Shown here in pieces: positions 24,687 to 34,451 of a stretch of 64,000 nt of DNA; position 1 is the stretch's first letter; each line of letters begins with the position of its first letter. Origin of the DNA: Limnobaculum allomyrinae (GTDB lineage Bacteria; Pseudomonadota; Gammaproteobacteria; Enterobacterales; Enterobacteriaceae); the NCBI RefSeq assembly GCF_016649425.1, contig NZ_JADRCR010000001.1, positions 558,001-622,000 of the forward strand, in the 5' to 3' direction. The notes under the pieces are model-generated. The model was not told where the DNA came from, did not search any database, and was given only the letters and a program-made list of their open reading frames with translations. A program made the translations under genes and the position numbers.

Positions 24687-25910
24687 TTAAAAATCGGCAT
24701 TTAACGAGAGCCGATGCATGACTTGTTGATGAGTCGGCATATTTGAAGCCCCCTCCCGTTCCACCGCCAAAGAGGCAAAAGCCGTGGCATATTTCACCGC
24801 CCACCCCAGATTCTGTCCTGAAGCAATGGCCGCGGTTAGTGCGCCGGTAAAAGCGTCACCCGCACCGGTGGTATCTACCGCAACGGCGGGTAATGCGGGA
24901 ATATGTTGAAATTGACTGTTTTCATAGAGCAGCGCCCCATTGCTTCCCAGTGTAATGATTACCGTCTGAACCCCTTTATGGGCGATTTCACGGGCAGCAT
25001 TCTGCGCACTGGTCATATCCGTCACTTCAATACCCGAGAACAATGAAGCTTCCGTTTCATTAGGGGTAATAATATTAGCTAATTCAATGAACTGTAATAT
25101 TTCGTGCGAGTAGGGTGCCGGGTTAAGGATGATTTTGACCCCAAGTGCATTGGCCAGCCTCATTACATTGAATGTGGCATCAAAATTATTTTCCAACTGA
25201 ACCAGTAATACGTCAGATTTTTTTAGTTGCTCACTAATAGCAATAATTTCGCTTTCAGTAATGGTTTTATTGGCTCCCGGATAGATAGCAATCATATTTT
25301 CCCCATCCTGTTGAGAAACATAGATAACCGCATTGCCGGTACTCGCTTCATCCGACTGATAAAGAGTAAAAGAATGAATTGCCGAATCACTTAAATGGCG
25401 GTAAGCAAACTGACTAAACTGATCTTTGCCTGTTTTACAGACAAAATGTACTTTTGCACCGGCATTACTGGCTGCCATCGCCTGATTGGCACCTTTGCCT
25501 CCGGGGCCAAGGGTACTGTTAATTGCCATCAGCGATTCACCGCCTTTAGGGAAACGTTCTACTTTTGCCACAATATCAACGTTAAAAGAACCTAAGATAC
25601 AAACGTTACCCTGAACCGTTTGGCTGTTGCTCAACAATGAAGTCCGTTTTTTCTTTTTGCCAATTTTTTTAAGTAACGAGGCAATATCCATATCAGGTGA
25701 TGGGGTAATAAGATCCGATTGCAGCGTTTTCCGTAACACCTGAGCGCCACCGTGGCAGCGCAACAACAAGCTTTTTTGAGCTAATACTCTTAAATCGTAA
25801 CGTATCGTCTCTTTAGAAACAGAGAACATCAAGGCCAACTGATTTACCGTTGCCCGTTCGTTTTTATCTAAAAAAGTCAGAATTCTCTCTCTTCTTTCTT
25901 CTAAAAACAT
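24687..25910 (-). CDS. DeoR-type HTH fused to ribokinase
   Basis: 407-residue two-domain protein. Residues 1-60 are a DeoR-type helix-turn-helix (RERILTFLDKNERATVNQLA then VSKETIRYDLRVLAQKSLLL and CHGGAQ). A Lys-rich linker (81-89) follows, then a complete PfkB/ribokinase from about residue 102: GSFNVDIVAKVERFPKGGE, GPGGKGANQA, NPAPYSHEIL, ITPNETEA and the catalytic DTTGAGDAFTGAL with Asp352. A GAGGAGG ribosome binding site precedes the start. The protein can be expected both to phosphorylate ribose and to control its own operon (hydrolase and MFS downstream). The triple 10-base repeat at 25991-26020 is a candidate target. Confidence 0.88.
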   Translation of the reverse strand: MFLEERRERILTFLDKNERATVNQLALMFSVSKETIRYDLRVLAQKSLLLRCHGGAQVLRKTLQSDLITPSPDMDIASLLKKIGKKKKRTSLLSNSQTVQGNVCILGSFNVDIVAKVERFPKGGESLMAINSTLGPGGKGANQAMAASNAGAKVHFVCKTGKDQFSQFAYRHLSDSAIHSFTLYQSDEASTGNAVIYVSQQDGENMIAIYPGANKTITESEIIAISEQLKKSDVLLVQLENNFDATFNVMRLANALGVKIILNPAPYSHEILQFIELANIITPNETEASLFSGIEVTDMTSAQNAAREIAHKGVQTVIITLGSNGALLYENSQFQHIPALPAVAVDTTGAGDAFTGALTAAIASGQNLGWAVKYATAFASLAVEREGASNMPTHQQVMHRLSLNADF

Positions 25911-25990
25911 GTTCCCTCCTCTGTACCAGAGTAATAGTAGTTAATGATAAAAACACAGAGGGTGATTACAGTCATACACTCAAGTCCAAA

Positions 25991-26020
25991 TCAGAAGCAA
26001 ACGGAAGTAAACAGAAGCTC
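25991..26020 (-). promoter_or_regulatory. Three tandem 10-base repeats upstream of the HTH-ribokinase operon
   Basis: TCAGAAGCAA, ACGGAAGTAA and ACAGAAGCTC follow each other without gaps (minus strand: CTTCTGTTTA-like units). DeoR regulators often bind such CTTTC/TTTC direct repeats in phase with the helix. The site is 81-110 bases before the start. The remaining 250 bases up to the gene at 26268 are AT-rich and hold no gene I can support. Confidence 0.45.
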
Positions 26021-26267
26021 ATTTAATTGCAATTGATTGATAAATAGGTGATTATTAATTATAAAATGCGTGTTATACGATATCATCAAAAGTGTGAATT
26101 ATTTAATTTTTAATCGTATTGAAGAAGGCTGGCAGGGATGATGTCTAATAGCATCCACATTATCCGACACAAAATGGCACTAATGTGTAAATTGGGTTAC
26201 TCTCTGGCTTTCTATAACCTCTGGCATTATGGTTTTGAACCTATCGCAGTGCTGACAGGAACAATGC

Positions 26268-26765
26268 ATGGATATCGTAAAGTACCCCTACAAAATAAAT
26301 CGATTGTTTATTTTAATGGGTATCGGTTTTTTCGGCTGGTTAGCCTGGTTTTCATATAATCAAATCAATAACACCGAGCAGTGGTTAGTTGTTGGGCAAT
26401 CCGCCTCAGTGACAGCTGAACAGGCGCGGTACCTGCTTTCTGCTACCGCACTGATTTTTGCTCTACTGACATTGATGGCGTTTATCATATTGCTTAATAG
26501 CTTTTCTGAGCGGCAGAACGTTATCTTTACTTCTGATTCCGTCAATTACCCTAAAGGTCATGTCAGGCCAAAAGTGATTACCATCATGTATGGTGATATA
26601 CGTGAACTGGAACGGGTTAATGCACAACATAATGAGGCATTAGAAATTACCACCAGTCATGGTAAGTACCGTATTTTGAAAAGCATGCTAAAGAATCAGC
26701 AGACCTTTAACGAAGTGTGTGAACGGTTACAGCAAATGGCTGCCCCTTTCATTACCGTGGTTTAA
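26268..26765 (+). CDS. Hypothetical membrane protein with two TM segments
   Basis: 165-residue protein not recognised as a named family. Two hydrophobic segments (about 13-32 and 55-75) are followed by a soluble domain of about 90 residues (NVIFTSDSVNYPKGHVRPK, then DIRELERVNAQHNEALEITTSHGKYRILKSML) that resembles the PH-like/YcxB domains seen after paired TM helices. The start ATG at 26268 has AGGA upstream. It stands alone between the nucleoside operon and yajD. Function unknown. Confidence 0.65.
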   Translation: MDIVKYPYKINRLFILMGIGFFGWLAWFSYNQINNTEQWLVVGQSASVTAEQARYLLSATALIFALLTLMAFIILLNSFSERQNVIFTSDSVNYPKGHVRPKVITIMYGDIRELERVNAQHNEALEITTSHGKYRILKSMLKNQQTFNEVCERLQQMAAPFITVV

Positions 26766-26778
26766 CCACTAAAAATAA

Positions 26779-26825
26779 AAACGATCGGTCATCAATAGGG
26801 TAATCCTTGTGATGAACGATCGTTT
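26779..26825. terminator. Inverted repeat after the 26268-26765 gene
   Basis: Arms of 16 bases (AAACGATCGGTCATCA and TGATGAACGATCGTTT, one mismatch) around a 15-base loop between convergent genes; probably a bidirectional terminator. Confidence 0.6.
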
Positions 26826-26843
26826 GTGGCACTGTCGCTTTGG

Positions 26844-27188
26844 CTATTTTTTATTCATTAAATCGCGCAAATTAGCAAACGGGTTATGGGTCGCCAGTCC
26901 CTGATCCTGTTGAGCATCTTCCCCGGCAACCACCGTTGAACCATAGATATCCGCTTCGGTATACTTTGAGTGTTCATGGTCGTGGCAAAACAGACACAAC
27001 ATTTCCCAATTGCTGCCATCTTCCGGATTATTAGAGTGATCGTGATCGATGTGATGCACTGTCAGCTCTCTTAAGTTGGAATAGACAAACTCGCGGGAAC
27101 ATCTGCCGCAAACCCAGGGAAACAGCTTCAACGCTTTTTCACGGTAGCCATTCTCAAGTTTGGCGTAGTTCTTTGGTATATAGGCCAT
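26844..27188 (-). CDS. yajD: HNH nuclease family protein YajD
   Basis: 114-residue HNH protein nearly collinear with E. coli YajD (115 residues): MAYIPKNYAKLENGYREKAL at the N-terminus, the CGRC zinc pair, the HNH core TVHHIDHDHSNNPEDGSNW and the second pair CLFCHDHEHSKY. YajD is expected to be a zinc-dependent nuclease, but its physiological role is not established. Stands alone; start chosen by alignment to YajD. Confidence 0.93.
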   Translation of the reverse strand: MAYIPKNYAKLENGYREKALKLFPWVCGRCSREFVYSNLRELTVHHIDHDHSNNPEDGSNWEMLCLFCHDHEHSKYTEADIYGSTVVAGEDAQQDQGLATHNPFANLRDLMNKK

Positions 27189-27317
27189 ATGAAACCTTCA
27201 GATTAAAAAATCAAAACCTTGTCTGCCTGATATCTTATAGTTAAACCCCTCACCTTCACAAACAGAAAAAGCAGCCAGTATGGAAACCATCAACGAGTTA
27301 CGGCAAAGGGTTTAACA

Positions 27318-28886
27318 TCATGATATGAGCTCCAGACAATGAGTCACTCCAATGTTCTCAACAAAATGCCGGTCATGACTGACAACCACCAACGTTCCAT
27401 TATAACCCGCTATCGCCTGTTCAAACATTTGTCTGGCCTGTAAATCTAAGTGATTGTCCGGTTCATCCAACAACAGTACAGAAGCCGGTTGTGAACCACT
27501 GGTTATTGCCAGTAATGCCAGTCTGACCCGCTGCCCTCCGCTAAGCGAACCTGCCAGCTTAAACACGCTATCTCGCCGAAAACCAATATTGGCTAACTGA
27601 GTCCGGTATTCACTTTCTGTCAGGCCTGATGCCAGATAACGCAGGTTATCCAAAACCGATAGTGAATCCTGAAGCAGTGACTGATGCTGGTCGAAATAAG
27701 CAATACGGCCCTGCATTTTCACTGTACCCGATTGAGGTATTATCTCCCCTGCCAGAATTTTCAATAACGTTGATTTGCCACAACCATTATGTCCCTGTAA
27801 CCAATAGCGTTCGCCGGGGAAGATGGTTTGAGTTATCTCCCCCTGATAGCCATAAGGCATGATCAACTTATCCATCTGAACAGCATAACGACTCTTTTTG
27901 CTCTGGGTATCAATGACCATATTTAACGCTTTAGGCTGTTGTAGCTTTTGTTGCATATCGGCAATGGTGGTTTGCGTCTGCTCAATTTTACGATCCGCAT
28001 GGCGTAAGCTTGAAGATCGACGCATCTCCGCACTGTTTTTCATTTTATCCAGCAGTAACAGACATTGGCTGCCGCTATCGCGTAACTTTTTACCGCTTTT
28101 AGCACGCCTTTCCGCCCGTTCAATGCTGTTTTGTTGCGCAATACGCAAAGTTTTAAGCTGTTCCTTCTGATGAGCTAACTGCCGCAATTGTGCCGAGTGC
28201 TGCTCCTGTTTTTGTTGCTGGTATAGACTGTAGTTTCCCCCATAACTTCGCAAGTTACCTTCCGACAGTTCATGAATCTGCGGTATCTGTTCCAATAAAT
28301 CGCGATCGTGGCTAATTAACAGTAAATTTCCTGCATAGCGTTCAATTTCCTGTTGGAGCCAGCGACGGCCAGCTAAATCAAGGTGGTTGCCCGGCTCATC
28401 AAGAATCAACCAGTCATGATCGCCGGTAAATAGCGCCTGTAACATTAATCTGGTTTGCTCTCCACCGCTCAGGGAGGCAACCAGCCGTTGTGGATCGGCG
28501 GTGATATTAATATCAGCTAATTGCTGCCTTAATTGCTCCTCCAGTAGCCAGTTATCTTCAGATAACAGTAAATCTTCCGGACTAAAATAACCGGAGAACA
28601 CTCGACGAAGCGCAGCTAAACAGGTGCCATGGCCTAAAAAATCAGCAATCGTCACTCTCTCAAAATCATACCGTTGAGTTAAAAAACCTGGGGATGTTGG
28701 CCCAATCAGCGTTCCGGCATCGGGTAAATACTGTCTGCAAATCAGTGCCGCCAGCACCGATTTACCACTGCCGTTGTCACCCACGATAGCGTGCTTACCC
28801 GGCAGGAAACTATGGCTTAATTGTTGAAAGATCACCCTGTCACTGCTGAACTGAAAATGCAGTTGGTGAAGAGAAATTGCGGTCAT
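27318..28886 (-). CDS. ABC-F family ATPase with two nucleotide-binding domains
   Basis: 522-residue soluble protein with two ABC cassettes and no membrane segment. First Walker A GDNGSGKSV near residue 37, signature SLSGGEQTRLML, Walker B WLILDEPGNHLD; second Walker A GHNGCGKSTLL, signature SLSGGQRVRLAL, Walker B VLLLDEPDNHLD. The linker (about 215-320) is rich in Gln, Lys and Arg and should form the coiled coil that ABC-F proteins insert in the ribosome E site. Its place in translation or antibiotic protection cannot be told from the sequence. GAGGTGAT precedes the start. Single-gene unit. Confidence 0.85.
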   Translation of the reverse strand: MTAISLHQLHFQFSSDRVIFQQLSHSFLPGKHAIVGDNGSGKSVLAALICRQYLPDAGTLIGPTSPGFLTQRYDFERVTIADFLGHGTCLAALRRVFSGYFSPEDLLLSEDNWLLEEQLRQQLADINITADPQRLVASLSGGEQTRLMLQALFTGDHDWLILDEPGNHLDLAGRRWLQQEIERYAGNLLLISHDRDLLEQIPQIHELSEGNLRSYGGNYSLYQQQKQEQHSAQLRQLAHQKEQLKTLRIAQQNSIERAERRAKSGKKLRDSGSQCLLLLDKMKNSAEMRRSSSLRHADRKIEQTQTTIADMQQKLQQPKALNMVIDTQSKKSRYAVQMDKLIMPYGYQGEITQTIFPGERYWLQGHNGCGKSTLLKILAGEIIPQSGTVKMQGRIAYFDQHQSLLQDSLSVLDNLRYLASGLTESEYRTQLANIGFRRDSVFKLAGSLSGGQRVRLALLAITSGSQPASVLLLDEPDNHLDLQARQMFEQAIAGYNGTLVVVSHDRHFVENIGVTHCLELIS

Positions 28887-29601
28887 TTATCACCTCAAAA
28901 ATCAATATGGCGATAAGACAGAGCATCAATATGCTAAAAAACGATGAGCAAAAAGAAGATGGTGATGTTTGCGCATATATAACCCTGCCTCAAAAAAGAT
29001 GGATATCTGTTATCGGCAATTCAGGGTTATTTATTCATTTCGGCGCAAACTCCAGTCAGACAGGTGTGTTTACTTTAGCAAATTGTCTTTTGGTTATACA
29101 AGCGAATAACTAAAACGCCAATTAGCCTGATGGATCATTCTTATTATCTGTCTTCAGGCAATGGTCACATTATTGGATATTCAGTTCTTATAAAGGGTAT
29201 TACTTAAAGTAACCAATCCATTCATCTGAATAACAAAAAACATACAATAGATTATCTTATTAAATCAATAATACTCGCCACATTGAACCATCCTACAGGC
29301 CTTGTCACATCTGGCTTTCATCAATTTATTTATGATAAAATTTTACTGTGCGGCGACTAATTATTGCCAAACGGGTTTAAGTGCTATAAGGTACGCCCCC
29401 TGCGTTCACCCCAGCGGATGAAAAGCGTGTGGCTTTTCAACGTTTCATTGAGCTCTCTTTTATCAGACATTATTTCTGATGTCGCTTTGATTTAAGGGTT
29501 TCACTGAAAATGAGCGCAACATCGATTATTTCAGGTGCAGTGCTATATCAACTATATATAGGCTGCATTGGTCAGGGCTTTTGGGAAGGGCTTGGAAAAT
29601 A
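28887..29601. other. Long non-coding region with hairpins and a possible leader peptide
   Basis: About 715 bases without a gene I can support. Its right part, before the APC permease, has a promoter-like TTGCCA/TATAAG pair (about 29365-29391), then a 25-codon frame (29418-29495) whose start overlaps the hairpin GAAAAGC-GTGTG-GCTTTTC and whose middle overlaps TCAGA-N6-TCTGA. This could be an upstream leader, but it has no good ribosome binding site. No known riboswitch pattern was recognised. The left part has a weak 78-codon frame (28877-29113) that I do not accept as a gene. Confidence 0.4.
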
Positions 29602-30954
29602 ATGCAACACAATGCGGTACGTATGACAAGAGTATTAACCACCCCTGCGTTAGTATTCTTTGGATTGGCCTATATGGTTCCTTTAGGTATCTTCACCACT
29701 TATGGTCAAGTTACTGTACTCAGCGAAGGCCATCTGCCTGTCGCTTATGTTATCACCTTAGCAGCCGTTCTTTTTACAGCACTCAGCTACTGTCGAATGA
29801 CCAGCGCCCTGCCTCTTTCAGGTTCTGCCTACTCTTATGTCCAAAAAACATTTGGCGGCAATCTTGGCTTTTTAGTGGGCTGGACACAGCTACTCGACTA
29901 TCTGTTTCTGCCAATCATCAACTACATGGCGATTGGTATCTATTTGCATGCTGAATTTCCGGCGATTCCAATGTGGGCGATTATTTGCACCACTATATTT
30001 ATCGTGACTTCGTTAAATATATTAGGAATTAAACTGGTTAGCTCAATGAATATGCTAATTATCATCATGCAATTAGCTTTTATTGCGCTGTTCCTTTATC
30101 TCTGTTTCCAGACGCCAATTGATTTTGATATCGAAACCCTAATGGCGCCAATTACTATAGTACAGGGGCAGACATCCGGATTATTCGCTGGCGCAGCCAT
30201 ACTCTGTCTGGCTTTTCTGGGTTTTGATGCCATTTCAACCATGGCAGAAGAGACTAAAGATGCCAAACGCGCCCTACCGCGCGCCATCATGTACACCGTA
30301 TTTATTGCCGGAGTGATGTTTATCATCATCTCTTACTGTTCTCATTTGGTGTATCCGGCATGGCAGGATTTTCTGCCTGACACCGATACCGCAACGCTGG
30401 CGGTGATGCGTAAAGTTGGTGGTGCGCTGCTGGCCTCTGCATTCACCTTTGCTTATGTCATCGGCGTATTTGCTTCCGCCATGACCTCTCAGGCCAGTAT
30501 TGTGCGAATTTTCTATGCCATGGGACGTGAAGGTGTGGTACCTAAATCGGTATTTGCCTACATTCACCCACGGCTGAAAACCCCGGTATTGTCGATTATC
30601 TTTGTTGGCGTGACTTCTTTGTTCGCTCTGGTGCTGTCACTCAATATGGTGGTGTCAATGATCAGCTTTGGCGCACTGATTGCCTTTACCTTCGTTAACC
30701 TGACGGTAATTAAGCATTTCGTTATTGACAGCAAAACGCCTCACAGTGCCATGAAGCTATTTACCTATTTGATTCTGCCATCCATTGGTGTTCTGTTAAC
30801 CCTGTGGCTATGGACTAGCCTGGACGGCTATGCCCTCACCGTTGGTCTGATTTGGTTATCGATTGGTGCTATTTATCTGGCATTTATTACCCGAGGCTTC
30901 AGTAAAACGCCTCCGGCAATCTCCTCTGAAGAGGTTGACCTGATAATCGGCTAA
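29602..30954 (+). CDS. APC-family amino acid permease
   Basis: 450-residue inner-membrane transporter of the amino acid-polyamine-organocation superfamily, with about 12 hydrophobic helices. The first helix has the broken-helix Gly motif (FFGLAYMVPLGIFTTYG), followed by LPLSGSAYSYVQKTFGG, and the sixth-helix region FLGFDAISTMAEETKDAKRALPRAI is the family hallmark. ATG at 29602 is preferred over a TTG at 29581. The nearest downstream gene encodes an amidohydrolase but a strong terminator separates the two. Substrate unknown; the family includes carriers for amino acids and polyamines. Confidence 0.85.
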   Translation: MQHNAVRMTRVLTTPALVFFGLAYMVPLGIFTTYGQVTVLSEGHLPVAYVITLAAVLFTALSYCRMTSALPLSGSAYSYVQKTFGGNLGFLVGWTQLLDYLFLPIINYMAIGIYLHAEFPAIPMWAIICTTIFIVTSLNILGIKLVSSMNMLIIIMQLAFIALFLYLCFQTPIDFDIETLMAPITIVQGQTSGLFAGAAILCLAFLGFDAISTMAEETKDAKRALPRAIMYTVFIAGVMFIIISYCSHLVYPAWQDFLPDTDTATLAVMRKVGGALLASAFTFAYVIGVFASAMTSQASIVRIFYAMGREGVVPKSVFAYIHPRLKTPVLSIIFVGVTSLFALVLSLNMVVSMISFGALIAFTFVNLTVIKHFVIDSKTPHSAMKLFTYLILPSIGVLLTLWLWTSLDGYALTVGLIWLSIGAIYLAFITRGFSKTPPAISSEEVDLIIG

Positions 30955-30987
30955 CGTTACTCATCAATGAGTTTCAGGTGCCGCCTG

Positions 30988-31020
30988 AGCGGGGAGAATT
31001 CAATTCTCCCCGCTTTGTTA
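30988..31020 (+). terminator. Terminator after the APC permease
   Basis: AGCGGGGAGAATT pairs perfectly with AATTCTCCCCGCT over 13 bases, followed by TTGTTATTTT. Confidence 0.85.
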
Positions 31021-31155
31021 TTTTAGCCGCCCTCTTTTGCTCTCTTGCTAATCCCTCAACCAGAGATAGCAAGTGCAACAGTGGGAATTAAACATTGGTT
31101 GAAGCTGTTAATTGCGCCAACCCGTAACATTTTTTAATCAACAATTGGATGATTG

Positions 31156-32886
31156 ATGATGAGTAATACCGTAGCCGACGTCATTTATTTTAATGGATAT
31201 ATCTACACTGCAGATGCTCAAAACAGCATCGTTGATGCTATTGCGATTGCAGGTGGCAGAGTTCTGGCCTGTGGCGATATTCAACAGCTTCAAGGCTATG
31301 TCGGTGCAAACACTGAGCAAATCGATCTGCAGGGAAAAATGATGATGCCAGGCATTATCGATGGTCATATGCACCCATTCTGGGGGGGTGAGCAGCTATC
31401 TGGCTGTCATTTGAACTATGAGTCTCTGACTATCGAACAAATTTTGCAACGCGTACAGCTGCATCTGGATAAAGATGTATTGAAAGGTGAAAACGACTGG
31501 TTAAAAGTGACCGCATGGCTGCGTCAGGGCATGATTCCAGCCGGCACTGATATGTATCGTTCCGATATGGATCGTCTGAATACTCAACGCCCGGTGATCC
31601 TGTTCTCTAACGATTGCCACACCATGTTGGCTAACAGTCGTGCTCTGGAGCTGTTCGGTATTGATAAAAATGCACCTGAACCCAGTGATGGCAAGATTGG
31701 TAAATATCCAAATGGTGAACTGAACGGCATACTGGAAGATGCGCCGGCAATGCGGGCAGTTGACAGTATTCCGTCTCTGACGGCTGAACAGGCGGTAAAA
31801 GTGGCGGCGCTGGTGCAAAACGCCCTTAACGCTCAGGGTGTCACCGCGGTGATGGACGCTCGGGTTTCCGCCAAACAGCTGGATGCCTTTAGCGAACTGC
31901 AAAAGCAAGGTCAACTTACCGTGCGTTTTCAGGCTGCCCGTGAGATCACGCCAGATGATGCCCATAGTGTAGAAGCCGTTGCCGGAGCGGTAGAAAAAGC
32001 CGTTGAGTTTGCAAACCGCTACCACCAGGCTGAATGGCAACCAGAACCGGGAATCGGCTTACGTAATATCAAGATGTTTGTTGACGGCGTATTGCAGCCA
32101 CCAACCATGACCGCCTCTCTGTTGGAGCCTTATACCATTAATAAAGGCACCGAAGCTCAACCAGACTGGCAGGTTACCGATCGCTATGGTGACCTCTATT
32201 TTACCCCTGAAATTCTTGATGAACTGATGGAGAAGATTGCTGCCGCAGGTTTTGATCCTCATCTGCATACCGTGGGTGAAGGCGCTGTCTCCATTGCTTT
32301 AGATGCCATTGAAAAAATGCGAGTAGCCCATCCTGATAAGGATATTCGCCCGGGGCTGGCCCATAACGAACTGGTTAATGCCAAAGACTATGCCCGTTTT
32401 GCCCGTCTGGGAGCCATTGCCTGCCTCTCTTTCCAATGGGCAGCCCCAACGCCAGAACTCATCATTGCAGAACGCCATATGTTGGGAGAACAGCGTTTTC
32501 AGGAGCTGGAGCCTATCGCTAAATTTATCGATGCCGGCGCCGTTGTCGCTTTTGGTAGCGACTGGCCTATTGATGGTCTGGATGAATGGTACGACCTGAA
32601 GGTCGCAGCCACCCGTCAGGGACGTACTGTGGATGGTGTCACACCACCGAGACTGGACAATGATCGCAATCTAACCGTTACTGAAGTACTGCGTGCAGCA
32701 ACTATCGACTCAGCTTATGCTCAACATCGTGAAGATGTTATCGGTTCGCTGGAAGTCGGTAAATTTGCCGATATGATTGTTCTGGACCGAAATGTGTTCA
32801 ATATTCCCGCGGAAGATATCGAAAACGTAAAAGTACTGCGTACGGTTGTTGGTGGGAAGACGGTATATCGCGCCGGGCTGGTATAA
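31156..32886 (+). CDS. Amidohydrolase, YtcJ/Amidohydro_3 family
   Basis: About 576 residues. A metal-dependent hydrolase: the N-terminal strand VADVIYFNGYIYTADAQN and LQGKMMMPGIIDGHMHPF (HxH metal ligands) begin the barrel, FDPHLHTVGEG and AHNEL give further His ligands, and FGSDWPIDGL the catalytic Asp. The end, VGSLEVGKFADMIVLDRN-like, is the usual composite beta domain. Relatives hydrolyse N-acyl or formamide bonds in amino acid and amine breakdown. No signal peptide, so cytoplasmic. ATGs at 31156 and 31159 are both possible starts. The upstream APC permease might supply its substrate. Confidence 0.85.
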   Translation: MMSNTVADVIYFNGYIYTADAQNSIVDAIAIAGGRVLACGDIQQLQGYVGANTEQIDLQGKMMMPGIIDGHMHPFWGGEQLSGCHLNYESLTIEQILQRVQLHLDKDVLKGENDWLKVTAWLRQGMIPAGTDMYRSDMDRLNTQRPVILFSNDCHTMLANSRALELFGIDKNAPEPSDGKIGKYPNGELNGILEDAPAMRAVDSIPSLTAEQAVKVAALVQNALNAQGVTAVMDARVSAKQLDAFSELQKQGQLTVRFQAAREITPDDAHSVEAVAGAVEKAVEFANRYHQAEWQPEPGIGLRNIKMFVDGVLQPPTMTASLLEPYTINKGTEAQPDWQVTDRYGDLYFTPEILDELMEKIAAAGFDPHLHTVGEGAVSIALDAIEKMRVAHPDKDIRPGLAHNELVNAKDYARFARLGAIACLSFQWAAPTPELIIAERHMLGEQRFQELEPIAKFIDAGAVVAFGSDWPIDGLDEWYDLKVAATRQGRTVDGVTPPRLDNDRNLTVTEVLRAATIDSAYAQHREDVIGSLEVGKFADMIVLDRNVFNIPAEDIENVKVLRTVVGGKTVYRAGLV

Positions 32887-32916
32887 AAGATTGATATTAG
32901 CCTCTAAGCGGTAGAT

Positions 32917-32956
32917 AAAAAAACACGCCCAATATGATTATCGGGCGTGTTTTTTA
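32917..32956. terminator. Bidirectional terminator between amidohydrolase and tyrB
   Basis: AAAAAAACACGCCC pairs with GGGCGTGTTTTTT around a 12-base loop; A- and T-runs serve both convergent genes. Confidence 0.88.
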
Positions 32957-32960
32957 TTAA

Positions 32961-34154
32961 CTACAATACTTCAGAGAATGCTTTAGCCACTCGCTCAACG
33001 TTAGTCGCATTTAATCCGGTCAGGCACATACGGCCATTTCTCACCAGATAGATACCATATTCATGCTTTAGCCGATCGACTTGCTCTGGCGTTAAGCCCG
33101 TGTAACTGAACATACCGGTTTGCTTCACCAGGTAGCTTGAGTCACGACCCGGTAATGCCTGAGTCATCACTTCAACCATTTTTTGACGCATGTGCAGAAT
33201 CCGGGAACGCATTTCAGCCACTTCTCCCATCCACATTGCTTTTAACTGTGGATCGGACAGGACAGTAGCGACAACCAGTGCACCACTCAATGGCGGGCTC
33301 GAATAGTTACGGCGAACGGTCGCTTTGAGTTGCCCCAATACTCTGGATGCCTCATCCGAATTATCACAAAAAACCGAAAGGCCGCCGCAGCGTTCACCAT
33401 AAATAGAAAAATTCTTTGAATAAGAGTTAGACAGTAAACAAGCAATACCCGCTTTAGCCACTGCACGAATGGCATAAACATCCTCATCCAAACCTTTACT
33501 AAAGCCTTGATAAGCAATATCCATAAAGGCAATCAGCTCACGTTCTGCCAATACCTCAACCACTTTATCCCACTGCTCCGGCAGAAGATCGGCTCCCGTA
33601 GGGTTATGACAACAAGGATGCAGCAGTACAATACTTTTTGCCGGTAGGGTCTTCAAGGTTGCCAGCATTTGCTCAAAAGCAACTCCGCGGGTTTCACTGT
33701 CAAAATAGGGATAACGATTGACCTTAATACCTGCACCTTCAAAAATCGCTACATGATTATCCCAGGTAGGATTACTGACCCAAACTTCTGACTCAGGGAA
33801 GTAGGTATGTAAAAAATCGGCGCCTACTTTTAAAGCTCCGGAACCCCCCAGCGTCTGAATAGTTGCCACTCGATTAGCCGCTAATGCGGGATTATCCTCT
33901 CCCAACAATAGATGTTGAGTTACGGTACGATAAGCAGGCATACCGTCCATCGGCAAATAGACCAGAGGGTCATGATTGGTTTTAAACAGTCTTTCTCTTG
34001 CCTGGGATACCGAATCTAAAACAGGAATTCGCCCCTGCTCATCGTAATAAAGACCGATGCTCAAGTTCACTTTTGACTCACGCTTATCTTTAGAAAACTC
34101 TTCCATCAAAGAAAGAATTGGATCTCCGGCATATGCATTAACGTGTTGAAACAT
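32961..34154 (-). CDS. tyrB: Aromatic amino acid aminotransferase TyrB
   Basis: 397 residues, the same length as E. coli TyrB and collinear with it: [56 protein letters not shown], the PLP-binding Lys in [14 protein letters not shown] and [13 protein letters not shown]. It makes tyrosine, phenylalanine and leucine and can use aspartate. TyrB rather than AspC is chosen from the N-terminus and TFGxx details. No clear TyrR box was found upstream. The 297-base gap to btuR is AT-rich and holds only a weak inverted repeat. Confidence 0.9.
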   Translation of the reverse strand: MFQHVNAYAGDPILSLMEEFSKDKRESKVNLSIGLYYDEQGRIPVLDSVSQARERLFKTNHDPLVYLPMDGMPAYRTVTQHLLLGEDNPALAANRVATIQTLGGSGALKVGADFLHTYFPESEVWVSNPTWDNHVAIFEGAGIKVNRYPYFDSETRGVAFEQMLATLKTLPAKSIVLLHPCCHNPTGADLLPEQWDKVVEVLAERELIAFMDIAYQGFSKGLDEDVYAIRAVAKAGIACLLSNSYSKNFSIYGERCGGLSVFCDNSDEASRVLGQLKATVRRNYSSPPLSGALVVATVLSDPQLKAMWMGEVAEMRSRILHMRQKMVEVMTQALPGRDSSYLVKQTGMFSYTGLTPEQVDRLKHEYGIYLVRNGRMCLTGLNATNVERVAKAFSEVL

Positions 34155-34451
34155 TCCCTACCCCTTAAGTTGACTGCACGCTTCGCTGTTCAGGTGTTTA
34201 TATATCATTGACGAAAACATATGACTCTTTTCTTTTTTATATGGCATATATATAAACAATCAGGAACGGATAGCGTCAATATAAATCAATCGCATCTGAA
34301 ACTGGTTTAACTCTCCCTCACATTACCCTGAAAGTAAAAAACTCGCCAGTAGCATGATTATCCTGTTTTTATCTGACTGGATATTTCTGGATAACAGGTA
34401 AAAATCGTTGCTAAGCTTAGCACTTATGATTCACCAAAGGGCAAACTCACC

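Noticed and set aside
26138-26359. 73-codon frame overlapping the start of the two-TM protein
   Set aside because: It overlaps the better frame at 26268-26765 by about 90 bases and its sequence has no domain character.
28877-29113. 78-codon plus-strand frame after the ABC-F gene
   Set aside because: It starts inside the 5' end of the opposite gene, has no convincing ribosome binding site and no recognisable domain.
34196-34257. Inverted repeat GTTTATATAT / ATATATAAAC upstream of tyrB
   Set aside because: Arms are 10 bases of simple AT-rich sequence with a 42-base loop; likely chance. It is not a TyrR box and does not match the ModE pattern.
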